Part shown: piece after piece, positions 1-8,459 of the stretch
Position numbering within the stretch: the stretch's first letter is position 1
How the letters are laid out: the number at the start of each line of letters is the position of its first letter
Assembly (NCBI RefSeq): GCF_038023995.1
Contig: NZ_CP150660.1
Location: 1,176,501-1,240,500, forward strand
Direction: 5' to 3'
DNA length: 64,000 nt
From: Polaribacter atrinae
GTDB lineage: Bacteria; Bacteroidota; Bacteroidia; Flavobacteriales; Flavobacteriaceae
Made by a program: the position numbers and the translations under genes
Notes under the pieces: model-generated
Seen by the model: the letters and a program-made list of their open reading frames with translations, nothing else
Database searches by the model: none
Told to the model about the DNA's origin: nothing

Positions 1-46
1 TATCAGCTAAATTCTCGCAACAAATCATAACACAAACACGTTGCCA
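1..46 (+). repeat. attC-like site A0, right half
   Basis: Only the right arm is inside the window: CGCAACAAATCATAACAC, then the spacer and GTTGCC. It shows that the array continues to the left. Confidence 0.8.
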
Positions 47-490
47 AAAATTGTCCAGAACCACTCAAACCGTTGGAAAAAAAACAATAAAACTCTTGAA
101 GTTTAAAATGTTAGACACTCTCTCGCGAGTCAAAAATTTAGTTTTTAATAAAAATTAAAAAAGGTTGAAAATATATAGATTCTTAAAACAAAGTTTGTGG
201 AATTTTTACTCAAACTTAAAACTTAAAAAGGCGGAGAAATCTCGTTTTTTAAGAATAAAAGAAACCACTCAAATGTTGAATTTCCAATTATTGCGGAATG
301 AAAATCTTGGCGGAATTATCACCCAAACGCAAAATTTAAAAATTAGGAAAGATCTCGTAAGTCAAAACATGAAAAAACACTCAATTGTTGAATTCCCAAT
401 ATTGCGGAATTAAAAATATTGGCGGAATTGTCACTCGAACGCTAAATCTCGAAAATAATAACCAAAATAGGAAAAACAAAAAACAACTTT
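41..490 (+). other. ORF-less cassette family B, copy 1
   Basis: The cassette body lies between A0 and A1 and closes on itself (GTTGCC at the start, GGCAAC at the end). The same sequence, diverged by scattered changes, recurs at 3774-4222 and 11648-12095. It contains about two degenerate internal units around CACTCAAATGTTGAATT and GGCGGAATTATCAC (near 265-360 and 375-465). A frame of 72-82 codons is open in all three copies, but it starts at TTG, runs through the internal repeat and looks like low-complexity translation. I treat the cassette as non-coding, possibly an RNA or structural cassette. Confidence 0.65.
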
Positions 491-625
491 AGGCAACACC
501 GTGTAAAAAAAATTGCTTAATTTTAGCTTAATAAAAATTAGTCGCATTTATATAAACTTCTATTTTCCTTCGGAAAATAGCCGTTCATTTTAATCGCAAC
601 TTTTCATAACACAACAACGTTAGGC
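491..625 (+). repeat. attC-like site A1
   Basis: Left box GGCAAC and arm GTGTAA; right arm ending TTTTCATAACAC, then GTTAGGC. An inner hairpin TTTTCCTTCGGAAAA sits in the middle. It joins ORF-less cassette B to the VWA cassette. Confidence 0.8.
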
Positions 626-653
626 ACAATGCTGAAAAACCAACGAACATTAA

Positions 654-1928
654 ATGAACACAGTAATTGAAATACTAATTGACAATTCCAATAGTATGGG
701 AGATTGCAAAGGAATTATAGAAAACTATAAAGACTACCTTTTGCCTGATGGCTCAACGAGATTGGAACTAGCAAAAAAAATCTTGCTATCGGAAATTATC
801 CCAACAATTGATTATGCCTCGAATATTACGGTCAGTCTTTTTTATTCATTAGAATCTACAGAAAAACCAAGAGAAATTGTTCAACCTATATTGCACAAAG
901 GTAAAAATGACGAACAATTAAAAAATGCGATTAAAGGAATTGCAATTCCACACGAAACAGGAGGCACACCAATTACAGACGCACTTTTGAATTGCATAAA
1001 TAGACTTAAAAATTATTCGGATTCTGACCGAAAAATAATACTCATAACTGATGGAGAAGAAACTGGGAAAAAAGACTATAAAATAGCTGCGAAAAATGCA
1101 CTTAAAGTTTCGGGAATTAGTTGCAACATATTTATTGTTGGAATATCATTAAAGCCAGAAGCACGAATTAAAGCCGAATCACTTGTAAAAGAAACAAAGG
1201 GCGAATACTTTCATTTAGAAACTTCAAATTATAATAAAACAACAATCCAAAATAAATTAATTCCGTTAAAAAGTGCATTAATAGTAGACACAGTAAATAA
1301 AATAACTTCAACGAAAATAGAGGAACCAAAAGTTGAAATAAACAAAACTCACGACGAAAAAAGTACACCAGAAAAAATTACAGCTTTAGAACAAAACGTT
1401 TCTGATAATAATAAATTATTAAACCTGATTTCTAAACAAGTTTCATTAATCCAATCTGGAATTTCAAAACAGAACGAAGAGGATGATTTCGATGATGAAA
1501 ACTTGATAGTTAGAGAAAACAGACAATTAAACGAGAAAGTTAGAAAGGCAAGTGAAACTTACCTCTTTGGACTATTGAAAAAGAAATTTGGAGAAAGAAT
1601 ACAATGGATGAACGAGAATGGAGAAAGCGGAGAAAGTTATGATTTTAAAGTATTGGACAGCATAGATAATAGTATAGAATATTACATTGAGTGCAAAGGC
1701 ACAATTGGAAAGGAGAAAGTGTTTTATATGACTAAAAACGAATGGTCTTTATTTCTAAAAAACAGTTCTAAATATCAAGTATATTTTATTTCAGATGCGT
1801 TGCTAAACCCAAAAGAGATTAAAATTGACAATTTAATGAATTGGATTCTGACCGAAAAGGTAGTTCCTTATCCGACACGAAACCGAAAACAAAAAGCTGA
1901 AAGAATAATATTTACCATAATCGAATAA
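654..1928 (+). CDS. VWA-domain protein with C-terminal NOV_C/DUF3883-like domain
   Basis: A 424-residue protein. An N-terminal von Willebrand A domain (about 1-200) has a full MIDAS: DxSxS at residues 10-14, Thr near 105 in GGTPITDA and Asp near 133 in ITDGEE. A charged linker (about 210-295) is followed by a C-terminal region (about 300-390) with YDFKV followed by YYIECKGT. That spacing of Asp and ExK resembles the NOV_C/DUF3883 fold, related to PD-(D/E)XK nucleases and found in restriction and defence proteins. It fills one cassette (GTTAGGCAC start, GTGCCTAAC end). A cytoplasmic defence or nucleic-acid-sensing role is inference; the VWA call is firm, the nuclease-like call moderate. Confidence 0.75.
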   Translation: MNTVIEILIDNSNSMGDCKGIIENYKDYLLPDGSTRLELAKKILLSEIIPTIDYASNITVSLFYSLESTEKPREIVQPILHKGKNDEQLKNAIKGIAIPHETGGTPITDALLNCINRLKNYSDSDRKIILITDGEETGKKDYKIAAKNALKVSGISCNIFIVGISLKPEARIKAESLVKETKGEYFHLETSNYNKTTIQNKLIPLKSALIVDTVNKITSTKIEEPKVEINKTHDEKSTPEKITALEQNVSDNNKLLNLISKQVSLIQSGISKQNEEDDFDDENLIVRENRQLNEKVRKASETYLFGLLKKKFGERIQWMNENGESGESYDFKVLDSIDNSIEYYIECKGTIGKEKVFYMTKNEWSLFLKNSSKYQVYFISDALLNPKEIKIDNLMNWILTEKVVPYPTRNRKQKAERIIFTIIE

Positions 1929-1936
1929 AGCACAGT

Positions 1937-2132
1937 GCCTAACAACGTATATAAAACATAGCTATTACAGGCTTTTCGAGAGGTTTTCGTGTATTTCCAA
2001 AGTCCGCCAAATTTTTTAATTTGGCTTTTTGAGAAAATAAGATAAAAAGAAAATTAAAAAATTTGGCTCGTGTATAACCCGAAAAGTTAGCGTCTATTTA
2101 AACGCTACGTTTCATATACAAGACCGTTGGGC
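1937..2132 (+). repeat. attC-like site A2, long form
   Basis: A site of about 195 bp. Left arm GTATATAAAACATAGC pairs with right arm GCTACGTTTCATATAC (14 of 16), with 3 spacer bases left (AAC) and 6 right (AAGACC). The closing box is GCCTAAC, a true RYYYAAC, and the outgoing core is GTTGGGC, a true GTTRRRY. The middle holds AT-rich inverted repeats around AAATTTTTTAATTTGG. Confidence 0.85.
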
Positions 2133-2138
2133 ATAATT

Positions 2139-2735
2139 ATGAAAATCGTTACAATAATCATATTTTTAGTTTCATTCAATTTTTATTCTCAAGAAATTGA
2201 ATACCAACTATATTTGAGAAATTCCTGTAATGATTCTATTGAAAAAGGAATTTTCTACTCTTTAAAAGGCGGAAATATTGAATATAACGTTGAAAATCTT
2301 GACAATCCAATTATTATAGTTCCGAAAAAAGGAATTTATGAGTTAATATCGGAAGAAACGAATGAAAAATTTGTAATAGAAATAACAAAAGAAAATAAGA
2401 AAGACACTTTACTTTTTCCTTCAATTTATCAATATATAAAGTCATTACCATTTTCTTTTAAAAAAGATATTGACAGTTCTGAATTAAGAAAGTTACGAAA
2501 AGAATCACGTTCAAAATTTATGAAATGTGACTTACCTTTAAACGGAGAACAAAAAGATTACTTTACGAATGGGAAAATAAGATTTTATGGGAATTTTAAA
2601 CAAGGATTTGCTTGCGGAGAAGTTAAAGAATATTATCAAAATGGGAATATTAAAGCACTTTTCATTTACGACAATGAAGGATTTTTAAAAAAGAAAATAA
2701 AATACAACAAAAATGGAGAAGAAATTGAAAATTAA
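2139..2735 (+). CDS. Secreted YwqK/MORN_2-like repeat protein
   Basis: About 198 residues. A hydrophobic N-terminus ending near FNFYSQE looks like a Sec signal. The C-terminal half has two units of the form YFTNGKIRFYGNF and EYYQNGNIKALFIYDN, the MORN_2/YwqK type. The start is the ATG 12 nt after the cassette core; an in-frame TTG at the core itself would add four residues and is less likely. The cassette opens with the same bases (GTTGGGCATAATTATGAA) as the one at 12222 and encodes a related protein, so the two are probably duplicated and diverged. YwqK-like proteins are sometimes annotated as antitoxins; that function is not shown here. Confidence 0.7.
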   Translation: MKIVTIIIFLVSFNFYSQEIEYQLYLRNSCNDSIEKGIFYSLKGGNIEYNVENLDNPIIIVPKKGIYELISEETNEKFVIEITKENKKDTLLFPSIYQYIKSLPFSFKKDIDSSELRKLRKESRSKFMKCDLPLNGEQKDYFTNGKIRFYGNFKQGFACGEVKEYYQNGNIKALFIYDNEGFLKKKIKYNKNGEEIEN

Positions 2736-2739
2736 CTAT

Positions 2740-2873
2740 GCCCAACACCATATATAATTTATTGCTTTCTTTTCGCTTACTTACGAAAATCCTCGCGGAT
2801 TTTCTTTGTCTGTAATTATTTACTAAATTAGTTGCTTAAACCACGCAACAAACCATATATAAACACGTTGTGC
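2740..2873 (+). repeat. attC-like site A3
   Basis: Box TATGCCCAAC matches the cassette start GTTGGGCATA over 10 bp. Left arm ATATATAATTTATTGC pairs with right arm GCAACAAACCATATAT. Inner hairpin GAAAATCC-TCGC-GGATTTTC. Outgoing core GTTGTGC. Confidence 0.9.
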
Positions 2874-2893
2874 TTAATTAAAAACCGACCAAC

Positions 2894-3646
2894 CTGAAAA
2901 GAATATTTCTACTTTTATTAATCATTTTACAACTGACAAGTTGCGATAATGGAGTTGATTATATAAAACAAAAAGATGGAAAAAATCATCTGATTGATTT
3001 TGGAAAATTTAGCATAATTACACCAACTGAATTTAAATATAAAAAAGTTAGCGGAATTGACTCTTATGTTGGAAAAATAAGGAATTGGAAGTTTACAACA
3101 TTCTGTTTTGATTATGGTTTTTATTCACCTAAACCACCAATGACAAAAGAACAGTTCCTGAATGACAATAAGCAATATCTTGATTTTGAAAGTACTTTAT
3201 TGTTTTTCAATTTAATTGACTTAAAGCCTTATGAAAATGAAGAAGGAGGAGTTAATCCAATGAAAATTACGAAAAAAATCAAAAATATTGTTCTGAATAA
3301 AATGAATGATAATGTAATATTGAGTAAAGGTCAAAACAAAAAATGTGAATATTATTACACATTTGATTTCGAGAAAAAAGAATATAAAATCCCTTTTTGT
3401 ATTCCTCAAGAAAATTTAGATAACTTTAAATATTATGACATTGAAATAGATACAATCAAAAACTACCAAAGAACATTATCTATTTGGAAAAATGAAGAAA
3501 AAGAAAATTATTCAAGCGTGAATTTAATTCCTATAAATTCTGAACCAGATAAAATGGAATTATGGATTGGAATAAATACAAATGGAGAAATGAAAATCGA
3601 AAAAATAAGAGAGATTTTGGAAACTGTAAAACTGAAAAATAACTAA
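2894..3646 (+). CDS. Predicted lipoprotein, unknown function
   Basis: The reading frame is open from a stop at 2879 and gives a clear lipoprotein signal (about 16 residues ending LQLTSC, Cys at 2942) before the first ATG at 3140. That ATG would cut off the signal and 80 further residues. The only start-like codon ahead of the signal is CTG at 2894, so either CTG is used or an ATG was lost by one substitution. The mature part is about 235 residues with no motif I recognise. The cassette closes on itself (GTTGTGCTTA / TAAGCACAAC). Confidence 0.6.
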   Translation: MKRIFLLLLIILQLTSCDNGVDYIKQKDGKNHLIDFGKFSIITPTEFKYKKVSGIDSYVGKIRNWKFTTFCFDYGFYSPKPPMTKEQFLNDNKQYLDFESTLLFFNLIDLKPYENEEGGVNPMKITKKIKNIVLNKMNDNVILSKGQNKKCEYYYTFDFEKKEYKIPFCIPQENLDNFKYYDIEIDTIKNYQRTLSIWKNEEKENYSSVNLIPINSEPDKMELWIGINTNGEMKIEKIREILETVKLKNN

Positions 3647-3779
3647 GCACAACACCGTATAAACTTTATTGCTAGTTATAGCTCACTTGGGAAATTCCTT
3701 CGGAATTTCGCCGTTCGTGTTTTATTTAGTAAATTCATTGTTTAAACATCGCAACAAAGCTTATACAACAACGTTGCCA
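3647..3779 (+). repeat. attC-like site A4
   Basis: Box GCACAAC, left arm GTATAAACTTTATTGC, right arm GCAACAAAGCTTATAC. Inner hairpin GAAATTCCTTCGGAATTTC. Outgoing core GTTGCC. Confidence 0.85.
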
Positions 3780-4222
3780 AAAATTGCTCAAAAACCAATC
3801 AAAACGTTGGAAAAAAAACATTAAAACTTCTGAATTTAAAATGTTAGACACTCTCTCGCAAGTGAAAATTTTAGTTTTTAATAAAGATTTAAAAACTTTG
3901 AAAATATTTAGATTCTTAAAATAAAGTTTGTGGAATATTCTCTTAAACTCAAAATTAAAAAAGGCGGAGAAATCTCGTTTTTCAAGAATAAAAGAAATCA
4001 CTCAAATGTTGAGTTTCCAATTATTACGGAATGAAAATTTTTGTGGAATTATCACTCAAACGCTAAATTTGAAAATACGGAAAGATCTCGTAAATCAAAA
4101 TTTGAAAAACCACTTAAATGTTGAATTCCCAATATTACGGAATTAAAAATATTGGCGGAATTATCACTCGAACGTTAAATCTCGAAAATAATAACAAAGT
4201 CGGAAAAACAAAAAACAACTTT
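3774..4222 (+). other. ORF-less cassette family B, copy 2
   Basis: Almost identical to copy 3 at 11648-12095 and related to copy 1 at 41-490. It ends in GGCAAC and carries the same internal units. No convincing gene on either strand; a 72-codon TTG-initiated frame is judged spurious. Confidence 0.65.
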
Positions 4223-4355
4223 AGGCAACACCTTGTATAAAAAATTGCTAAATTTGGCTTAATCAAAAGTTTGTCCTTTCTTATAAACGCTATTTTTCCT
4301 GCGGAAAAATGCCGTTCATATTAAACGCAAATTTCCATACAAAAACACGTTAGCA
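4223..4355 (+). repeat. attC-like site A5
   Basis: Left arm TTGTATAAAAAATTGC pairs with right arm GCAAATTTCCATACAA; TTGTAT/ATACAA replaces the usual GTGTAT/ATACAC and is a compensated change. Nearly identical to A12. Outgoing core GTTAGCA. Confidence 0.85.
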
Positions 4356-4656
4356 AAAATAACTCGTTGGAACTGCTAAACAGAATTCTGCTGAACTGAA
4401 CGCAGAAAATAATCACTCGATTTCTGACAATCATTCTGCTGAAAATTACTCGAATTCTTCCGAACGGAACTTTGAAAATTTACTCGATTTCTGACAGAAA
4501 TTATGCTGAAAAAATCACTCAAAATCGGAACCAAACTTATCGGAATTTATAAAAACAGAGTTTTGTAAAATGAACAAAATCGCTTTCGGAATTTACTCAA
4601 ATCTGTAAATTCGGAAATGGAATCTCGAAACCTGCTCACTAAAATGTCTCGTTACT
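4350..4656 (+). other. ORF-less cassette family C, copy 1
   Basis: A body of about 300 bp without a credible ORF. It is repeated with the following site, apparently without change, at 18220-18662. The ends match over 10 bp (GTTAGCAAAA / TTTTGCTAAC). It is made of short recurring words such as ATTCTGCTGAA, TTCTGACA and ACTCGATT. Confidence 0.7.
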
Positions 4657-4792
4657 TTTGCTAACAGCGTGTATAAAAAATTGCTTATATTGGCTTAACC
4701 AAAAGTGGTTGCTCGTTTGCTTGCTTCTGATTTTCCTTCGGAAAATCCTCGCGCACAAACTCGCAACTTTTCATACACGCAACACGTTGTAA
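4657..4792 (+). repeat. attC-like site A6
   Basis: Box TTTTGCTAAC, left arm GTGTATAAAAAATTGC, right arm GCAACTTTTCATACAC. Middle hairpin GATTTTCCTTCGGAAAATC. The right spacer is GCAACAC instead of AAACAC. Outgoing core GTTGTAAAAC. Confidence 0.85.
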
Positions 4793-4837
4793 AACATTTA
4801 AAAGAAACATTAACCATAAAACAAACGAACCGAAAAT

Positions 4838-5494
4838 ATGAAATATTACCTTATTGAAAATGATGAAAAAACTGGTCCTTTTACTATTGAAGAACTAAAT
4901 AAAAAGGACATTTATAAAGAAACTCTCATTTGGACAAAAGGATTAGATGAATGGACAGAAGCTAAAAATATTCCAATGTTAAAGGATATTATTGACCAAA
5001 CACCACCAAAATATAAAAGCAATAAAAACACTAACGAAGTTCCACCAGAACCACAAAAAACCGAAAACTCTTCAGAAGATTATTTTGGATATAAATTAGC
5101 ATCGAACTGGGAAAGATTTATTGCCTCACTTATTGGAGGTTTAATAATGTTAGTGCCAATTTTAATAATTACTAAAGGTGATTATTTTGAAAGTGATAGT
5201 TACATATCTATTTATGACGTAATAATAAATATAATACTTGCACTTGTTGTCGGTGGTTTAATGTATCCAATTTGGAGTGGAAATATTGGACACAAAATTT
5301 TTGGGATTAAAGTAATCTCAAAAGAAAATGGGGAAGATGTAAAAAGTCCAATTAGAGGAATTATAAGAGAATTAGGTAAAAACATACTTCAATACCTAAT
5401 AATTCCTGTTATTTGGTTGTTATGGGATAAAGACAAACAAAACTTATATGACAAAATTTCAAAAACCATAGTAGTAAAAAAAAAAGAGGTGTAG
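4838..5494 (+). CDS. GYF_2 and RDD domain membrane protein
   Basis: 218 residues. Residues 1-50 match the GYF_2 pattern (YYLIENDEKTGPFTIEEL, then ETLIWTKGLDEWTEAKNIP). A linker leads to an RDD domain (about 85-215) with three hydrophobic segments and the Arg/Asp pattern ASNWERFIASLIGG, then GNIGHKIFGIKV and LYDKISKT. It shares a cassette with an M48 protease gene. The last codons lie in a run of ten A (5476-5485); a -1 slip there would fuse it to the protease. A paralogue without GYF_2 is at 14408. Confidence 0.8.
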   Translation: MKYYLIENDEKTGPFTIEELNKKDIYKETLIWTKGLDEWTEAKNIPMLKDIIDQTPPKYKSNKNTNEVPPEPQKTENSSEDYFGYKLASNWERFIASLIGGLIMLVPILIITKGDYFESDSYISIYDVIINIILALVVGGLMYPIWSGNIGHKIFGIKVISKENGEDVKSPIRGIIRELGKNILQYLIIPVIWLLWDKDKQNLYDKISKTIVVKKKEV

Positions 5495-6324
5495 TTAAAG
5501 GCTTTTTTCGTTGGGTTTTCAAATTTATTGTATCAATAGTAGTAATTATTTTTTCATTTTTTTTATTAGGTACTTACGTTTATACAGACGGAATACCAGT
5601 AGCGTCAGATTATTTAATTGAAAGTTTGCCTGAAAGTGTTTCTACAGATTTAGGCAAGGAATTAAGAAACGAGGTTTTAAGTAAATACGACATTGACGAT
5701 TACAAAACCGAAAAAATAAATCTTTTCACTAAAGAATTGAACTTTGAAAAAGATGTAAAAGTATATGTAATAAAATCAAGACAATTCAATGCTTTTGCAA
5801 CACCAGGAAAATATATTTTTGTTTATAGTGGAGTTTTTGACAAATTAAATAGTTACGAAGAATTAGCAAGTCTTTTATCGCACGAATACACACACATAGA
5901 TAAAAATCACGGTTTACGTTCTGTTGGCAGAAGTTTTGGTTATGAAATTTTTACTTCTGTATTTTTTAGTGATGATTTAAAAGAGCAAATTTTTGACAAT
6001 TCAAATATGTTAATCAATCTTGAATACTCAAGAGCATTTGAAAAAGAAGCTGATTTAAATACAATTAAATTACTTCAAAAAGAAAATATTGATTTAAATG
6101 GTATGCTTTCTTTGCTAAAAATAATGCGAGAAATTGAACCACGAAGAATATCAAATAGTGAATTGAGCGACCATCCAAATACAATCGAAAGAATTGAGTA
6201 TATTGAGGACGAAATTGAGATTACCAATAATAACTCAACAATAAATTATGAATTGGAAACGATATTTTCGGAGATTAAAAACAGCAAATATAAAACGTTT
6301 TACAACAACGTATATAGCTCATAG
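5494..6324 (+). CDS. M48-family membrane zinc metalloprotease
   Basis: The frame is open from before 5494. It encodes a hydrophobic segment (VFKFIVSIVVIIFSFFLLG) followed by an M48 peptidase domain with SLLSHEYTHIDKNHG (HExxH) and, downstream, EKEADLNTIKLL as the likely third ligand. There is no ATG or GTG ahead of the domain; TTG at 5626 would remove the membrane segment. The simplest readings are translation by -1 frameshift from the GYF/RDD gene, or a frameshift mutation in an original fusion. The last 8 codons read into site A7 and use a stop supplied by it. Confidence 0.7.
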   Translation, partial: VKGFFRWVFKFIVSIVVIIFSFFLLGTYVYTDGIPVASDYLIESLPESVSTDLGKELRNEVLSKYDIDDYKTEKINLFTKELNFEKDVKVYVIKSRQFNAFATPGKYIFVYSGVFDKLNSYEELASLLSHEYTHIDKNHGLRSVGRSFGYEIFTSVFFSDDLKEQIFDNSNMLINLEYSRAFEKEADLNTIKLLQKENIDLNGMLSLLKIMREIEPRRISNSELSDHPNTIERIEYIEDEIEITNNNSTINYELETIFSEIKNSKYKTFYNNVYSS

Positions 6325-6497
6325 CTAATTAGTTGTTTAATCGAAGTTAAGACTTATTTGGAAAGTCGCCAAATTTTTAAATTTGACGATTTCCAATGAA
6401 AAAAGATAAATAGTAAAATTTAAAAATCTGGCTTGTGCTTAATCCGAAAAAATATCGCTAATTCACACGCTACGAGCCATATACAAAACCGTTGGCA
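6297..6497 (+). repeat. attC-like site A7, long form
   Basis: Box GTTTTACAAC is an exact 10-bp match to its cassette start GTTGTAAAAC. Left arm GTATATAGCTCATAGC pairs with right arm GCTACGAGCCATATAC. Against A2, AAA/TTT in the arms has become GCTC/GAGC, a compensated change. Outgoing core GTTGGCAAAC. Confidence 0.9.
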
Positions 6498-6502
6498 AAC
6501 AT

Positions 6503-7684
6503 ATGACAGAAAACCTTGACGACATAATAGAATTTGAAAATGAAAATACCGAATTGGATTTTAAGGCAATTCAGTATCAAAAAGTCAAGTTTCAAGATTT
6601 ACTGAAAGATTTAATGTCTATGGCTAATGCTAAAACAGATGCTAATAAATATATAATAGTTGGTGTTAAGTTATTAGGAAATGGAAATAGAGATATTTTA
6701 GGTATCACAGAAGATTTTATTGACGAAGCCACCTATCAACAACTAATTCATAACAATATTGAACCTGAATTAAACTTTTCTTACGTTTCTTATCAGTTTC
6801 AAAATAAAACTCTCGGAGTATTTAAAATCTTTGATTCCATTGACCGACCTTATATGATGAAAAAGGATTATGGTAAATTAAAAATTGGAGAGGCTTTTAT
6901 TAGAAAAGGTTCGCATCAAACAAGATTAACAAGAAAAGACTTTGACTTTTACACCGAAAAGAAAATAACTGAAAAGAGATTTAAAGGTAAAATCCTTACT
7001 TATTTTGATAAAATAAATCAAAAGTCAATTGCCCTAAAGATATTAAGTAATGGAGATTATCCATCAGACAAAGCGGCAGGAAAAATTAAAAAAATACTTT
7101 TAGAAAAAAAGGAGAAATTAAAAAAAACCGAAGGAATGTTTGTGCCATTTTTTGACCAAGACATTCGAATGTTAGGTGGAACACCTTATGAAAATAGAAG
7201 TATTAAAACATTAGAAGAAAATTTAGAAAATGTAGCAAAAACTTATCGAGAAGATGATTTGCATTATCTTTTCGAGGTTAAAGCGTATAAGTTTAACTTT
7301 AGAATATTAAATGATGATACCGAATATTTGGAAGACGCCTCGATTGAACTAAAAATTGAAAAAGAAGGATTATATATTGCCGACAAAATTTATTCTAAAC
7401 CAGATAATTCAAATAGTATTATATCTTTAAAATATGAACTAAATCCACCATCTTGGGAAAGTATGAATTATCCAGAAGTTATAGAAAATGAAACGGAATA
7501 TCTAATACTTGAAAACCTAGGGAATTTAAAACATCAAATAAGTGAGAATGCGCTAAAAGTAGATTTAAGAATTGCAATAAATCCAAAATTAAACAAAACT
7601 GAAAAAATAGTAAAGATTAAAATATTTGGAAAAAACTTGAGCAAGCCTATTGAAGACCAATTGATAATTAATGTGATTGAATAA
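6503..7684 (+). CDS. AlbA_2 (Schlafen-type) domain protein
   Basis: 393 residues. The N-terminal 150 match the AlbA_2/Schlafen DNA-binding domain: ENENTELDFKAI at the start, then DLMSMANAKTDANKYIIVGV, GITEDF and a late GEAFIRKGSHQTRLTR. The remaining 240 residues are charged, then beta-rich, without a motif I can name. It sits alone in its cassette, ATG 12 nt after the core. Proteins with this domain are often linked to defence or transcription control; here that is inference. Confidence 0.75.
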   Translation: MTENLDDIIEFENENTELDFKAIQYQKVKFQDLLKDLMSMANAKTDANKYIIVGVKLLGNGNRDILGITEDFIDEATYQQLIHNNIEPELNFSYVSYQFQNKTLGVFKIFDSIDRPYMMKKDYGKLKIGEAFIRKGSHQTRLTRKDFDFYTEKKITEKRFKGKILTYFDKINQKSIALKILSNGDYPSDKAAGKIKKILLEKKEKLKKTEGMFVPFFDQDIRMLGGTPYENRSIKTLEENLENVAKTYREDDLHYLFEVKAYKFNFRILNDDTEYLEDASIELKIEKEGLYIADKIYSKPDNSNSIISLKYELNPPSWESMNYPEVIENETEYLILENLGNLKHQISENALKVDLRIAINPKLNKTEKIVKIKIFGKNLSKPIEDQLIINVIE

Positions 7685-7691
7685 AATACGA

Positions 7692-7826
7692 TTTGCCAAC
7701 ACCGTGTATAATTAATTGCTTGGTTTTAGCCAATTTACGAAAGTCCTCGCGGACTTTCTATCTGTGTTTTATTTGCTAACTTTAGTGCTTAAAACACGCA
7801 ACTAATCATACACAAACACGTTGTAG
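7692..7826 (+). repeat. attC-like site A8
   Basis: Box TTTGCCAAC (cassette start GTTGGCAAA). Arms GTGTATAATTAATTGC and GCAACTAATCATACAC pair 14 of 16. Inner hairpin GAAAGTCC-TCGC-GGACTTTC. Outgoing core GTTGTAGCAA. Confidence 0.9.
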
Positions 7827-7837
7827 CAAATTACAGA

Positions 7838-8320
7838 ATGAAAACAATTAAAGTAGATTTAGACTTTTTAGAATTTATAAAAACTGGAAAATTTGGTTTT
7901 ATTAAGCTTGGAGAAAATAAAACTGAAATTGAAAGTCAAGGTTTACCAGCTGAAAATTGGATTAATGGAAAATCTAAAGAAAATTCAAGAATATGGAGAT
8001 ATGGAAATATTGAATTTCATTTTAATGAAAAAAATGAATTAATTCAAATTTTCAATGATTATATATCTGAAATTAATGGTGGAGAAAGTTTCTTTATTTC
8101 AGACTTTTGGATTTTTCCAAATAATGGAGAAAAACCTAGCTTACTAAAAACAATGAAGGAATTAAATTTTTTGAATATAGATTTTATGAAAAAAACTTAT
8201 GAAGTTGGAATTATTGAAATAAAACTTAAAAATGGAGTTTACTTTTCATTTTATGGAAATAAAGAAAACAAAACTGAAAGTCCAAATAATTGGAAAATGT
8301 GTGTAATCGGAAAAAAATAA
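7838..8320 (+). CDS. Hypothetical protein
   Basis: 160 residues, acidic and soluble, no signal or membrane segment. It has repeated aromatic/Gly patches (GKFGFIKLGENKTEIE, RIWRYGNIEFHFNEKNEL) of a kind seen in small immunity-like proteins of polymorphic toxin systems, but I cannot assign a family. Single gene in its cassette; ends GTTGTAGCAA / TTGCTACAAC. Confidence 0.6.
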   Translation: MKTIKVDLDFLEFIKTGKFGFIKLGENKTEIESQGLPAENWINGKSKENSRIWRYGNIEFHFNEKNELIQIFNDYISEINGGESFFISDFWIFPNNGEKPSLLKTMKELNFLNIDFMKKTYEVGIIEIKLKNGVYFSFYGNKENKTESPNNWKMCVIGKK

Positions 8321-8322
8321 AC

Positions 8323-8459
8323 TTGCTACAACACCGTGTAATAAAAATTGCTTAATTTTAGCTTAACCAAAAGTTGTTGCTTTTTTATTCACTTCTATTT
8401 TCCTGTGGAAAATAGCCGTTCACAAAAATCGCAACTTTCAATACACAACAACGTTGTGT
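8323..8459 (+). repeat. attC-like site A9
   Basis: Box TTGCTACAAC. Left arm GTGTAATAAAAATTGC; right arm GCAACTTTCAATACAC. Middle hairpin CTATTTTCCTGTGGAAAATAG. Outgoing core GTTGTGTGCA. Confidence 0.85.

Noticed and set aside
165..413. Conserved 72-82 codon ORF in family B cassettes
   Set aside because: It is open in all three copies but starts at TTG, runs through an internal DNA repeat, and the product is low-complexity Asn/Leu/Lys. The copies are too similar for the open frame to be evidence.
2127..2138. TTG at the core as the start of the YwqK-like gene
   Set aside because: An ATG 12 nt later gives a standard signal peptide; the four extra residues (and the same four in 12223) come from the shared leader.
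5626..5628. TTG 5626 as start of the M48 protease
   Set aside because: The frame is open for another 130 nt upstream and includes a membrane helix expected for this family, so a start here would cut it off.
7730..7770. Inner hairpin of the sites (GAAAGTCC-TCGC-GGACTTTC) as an ordinary terminator
   Set aside because: No T-run follows, and its stem covaries together with the outer arms, so it belongs to the recombination site. Some transcription termination there cannot be excluded.
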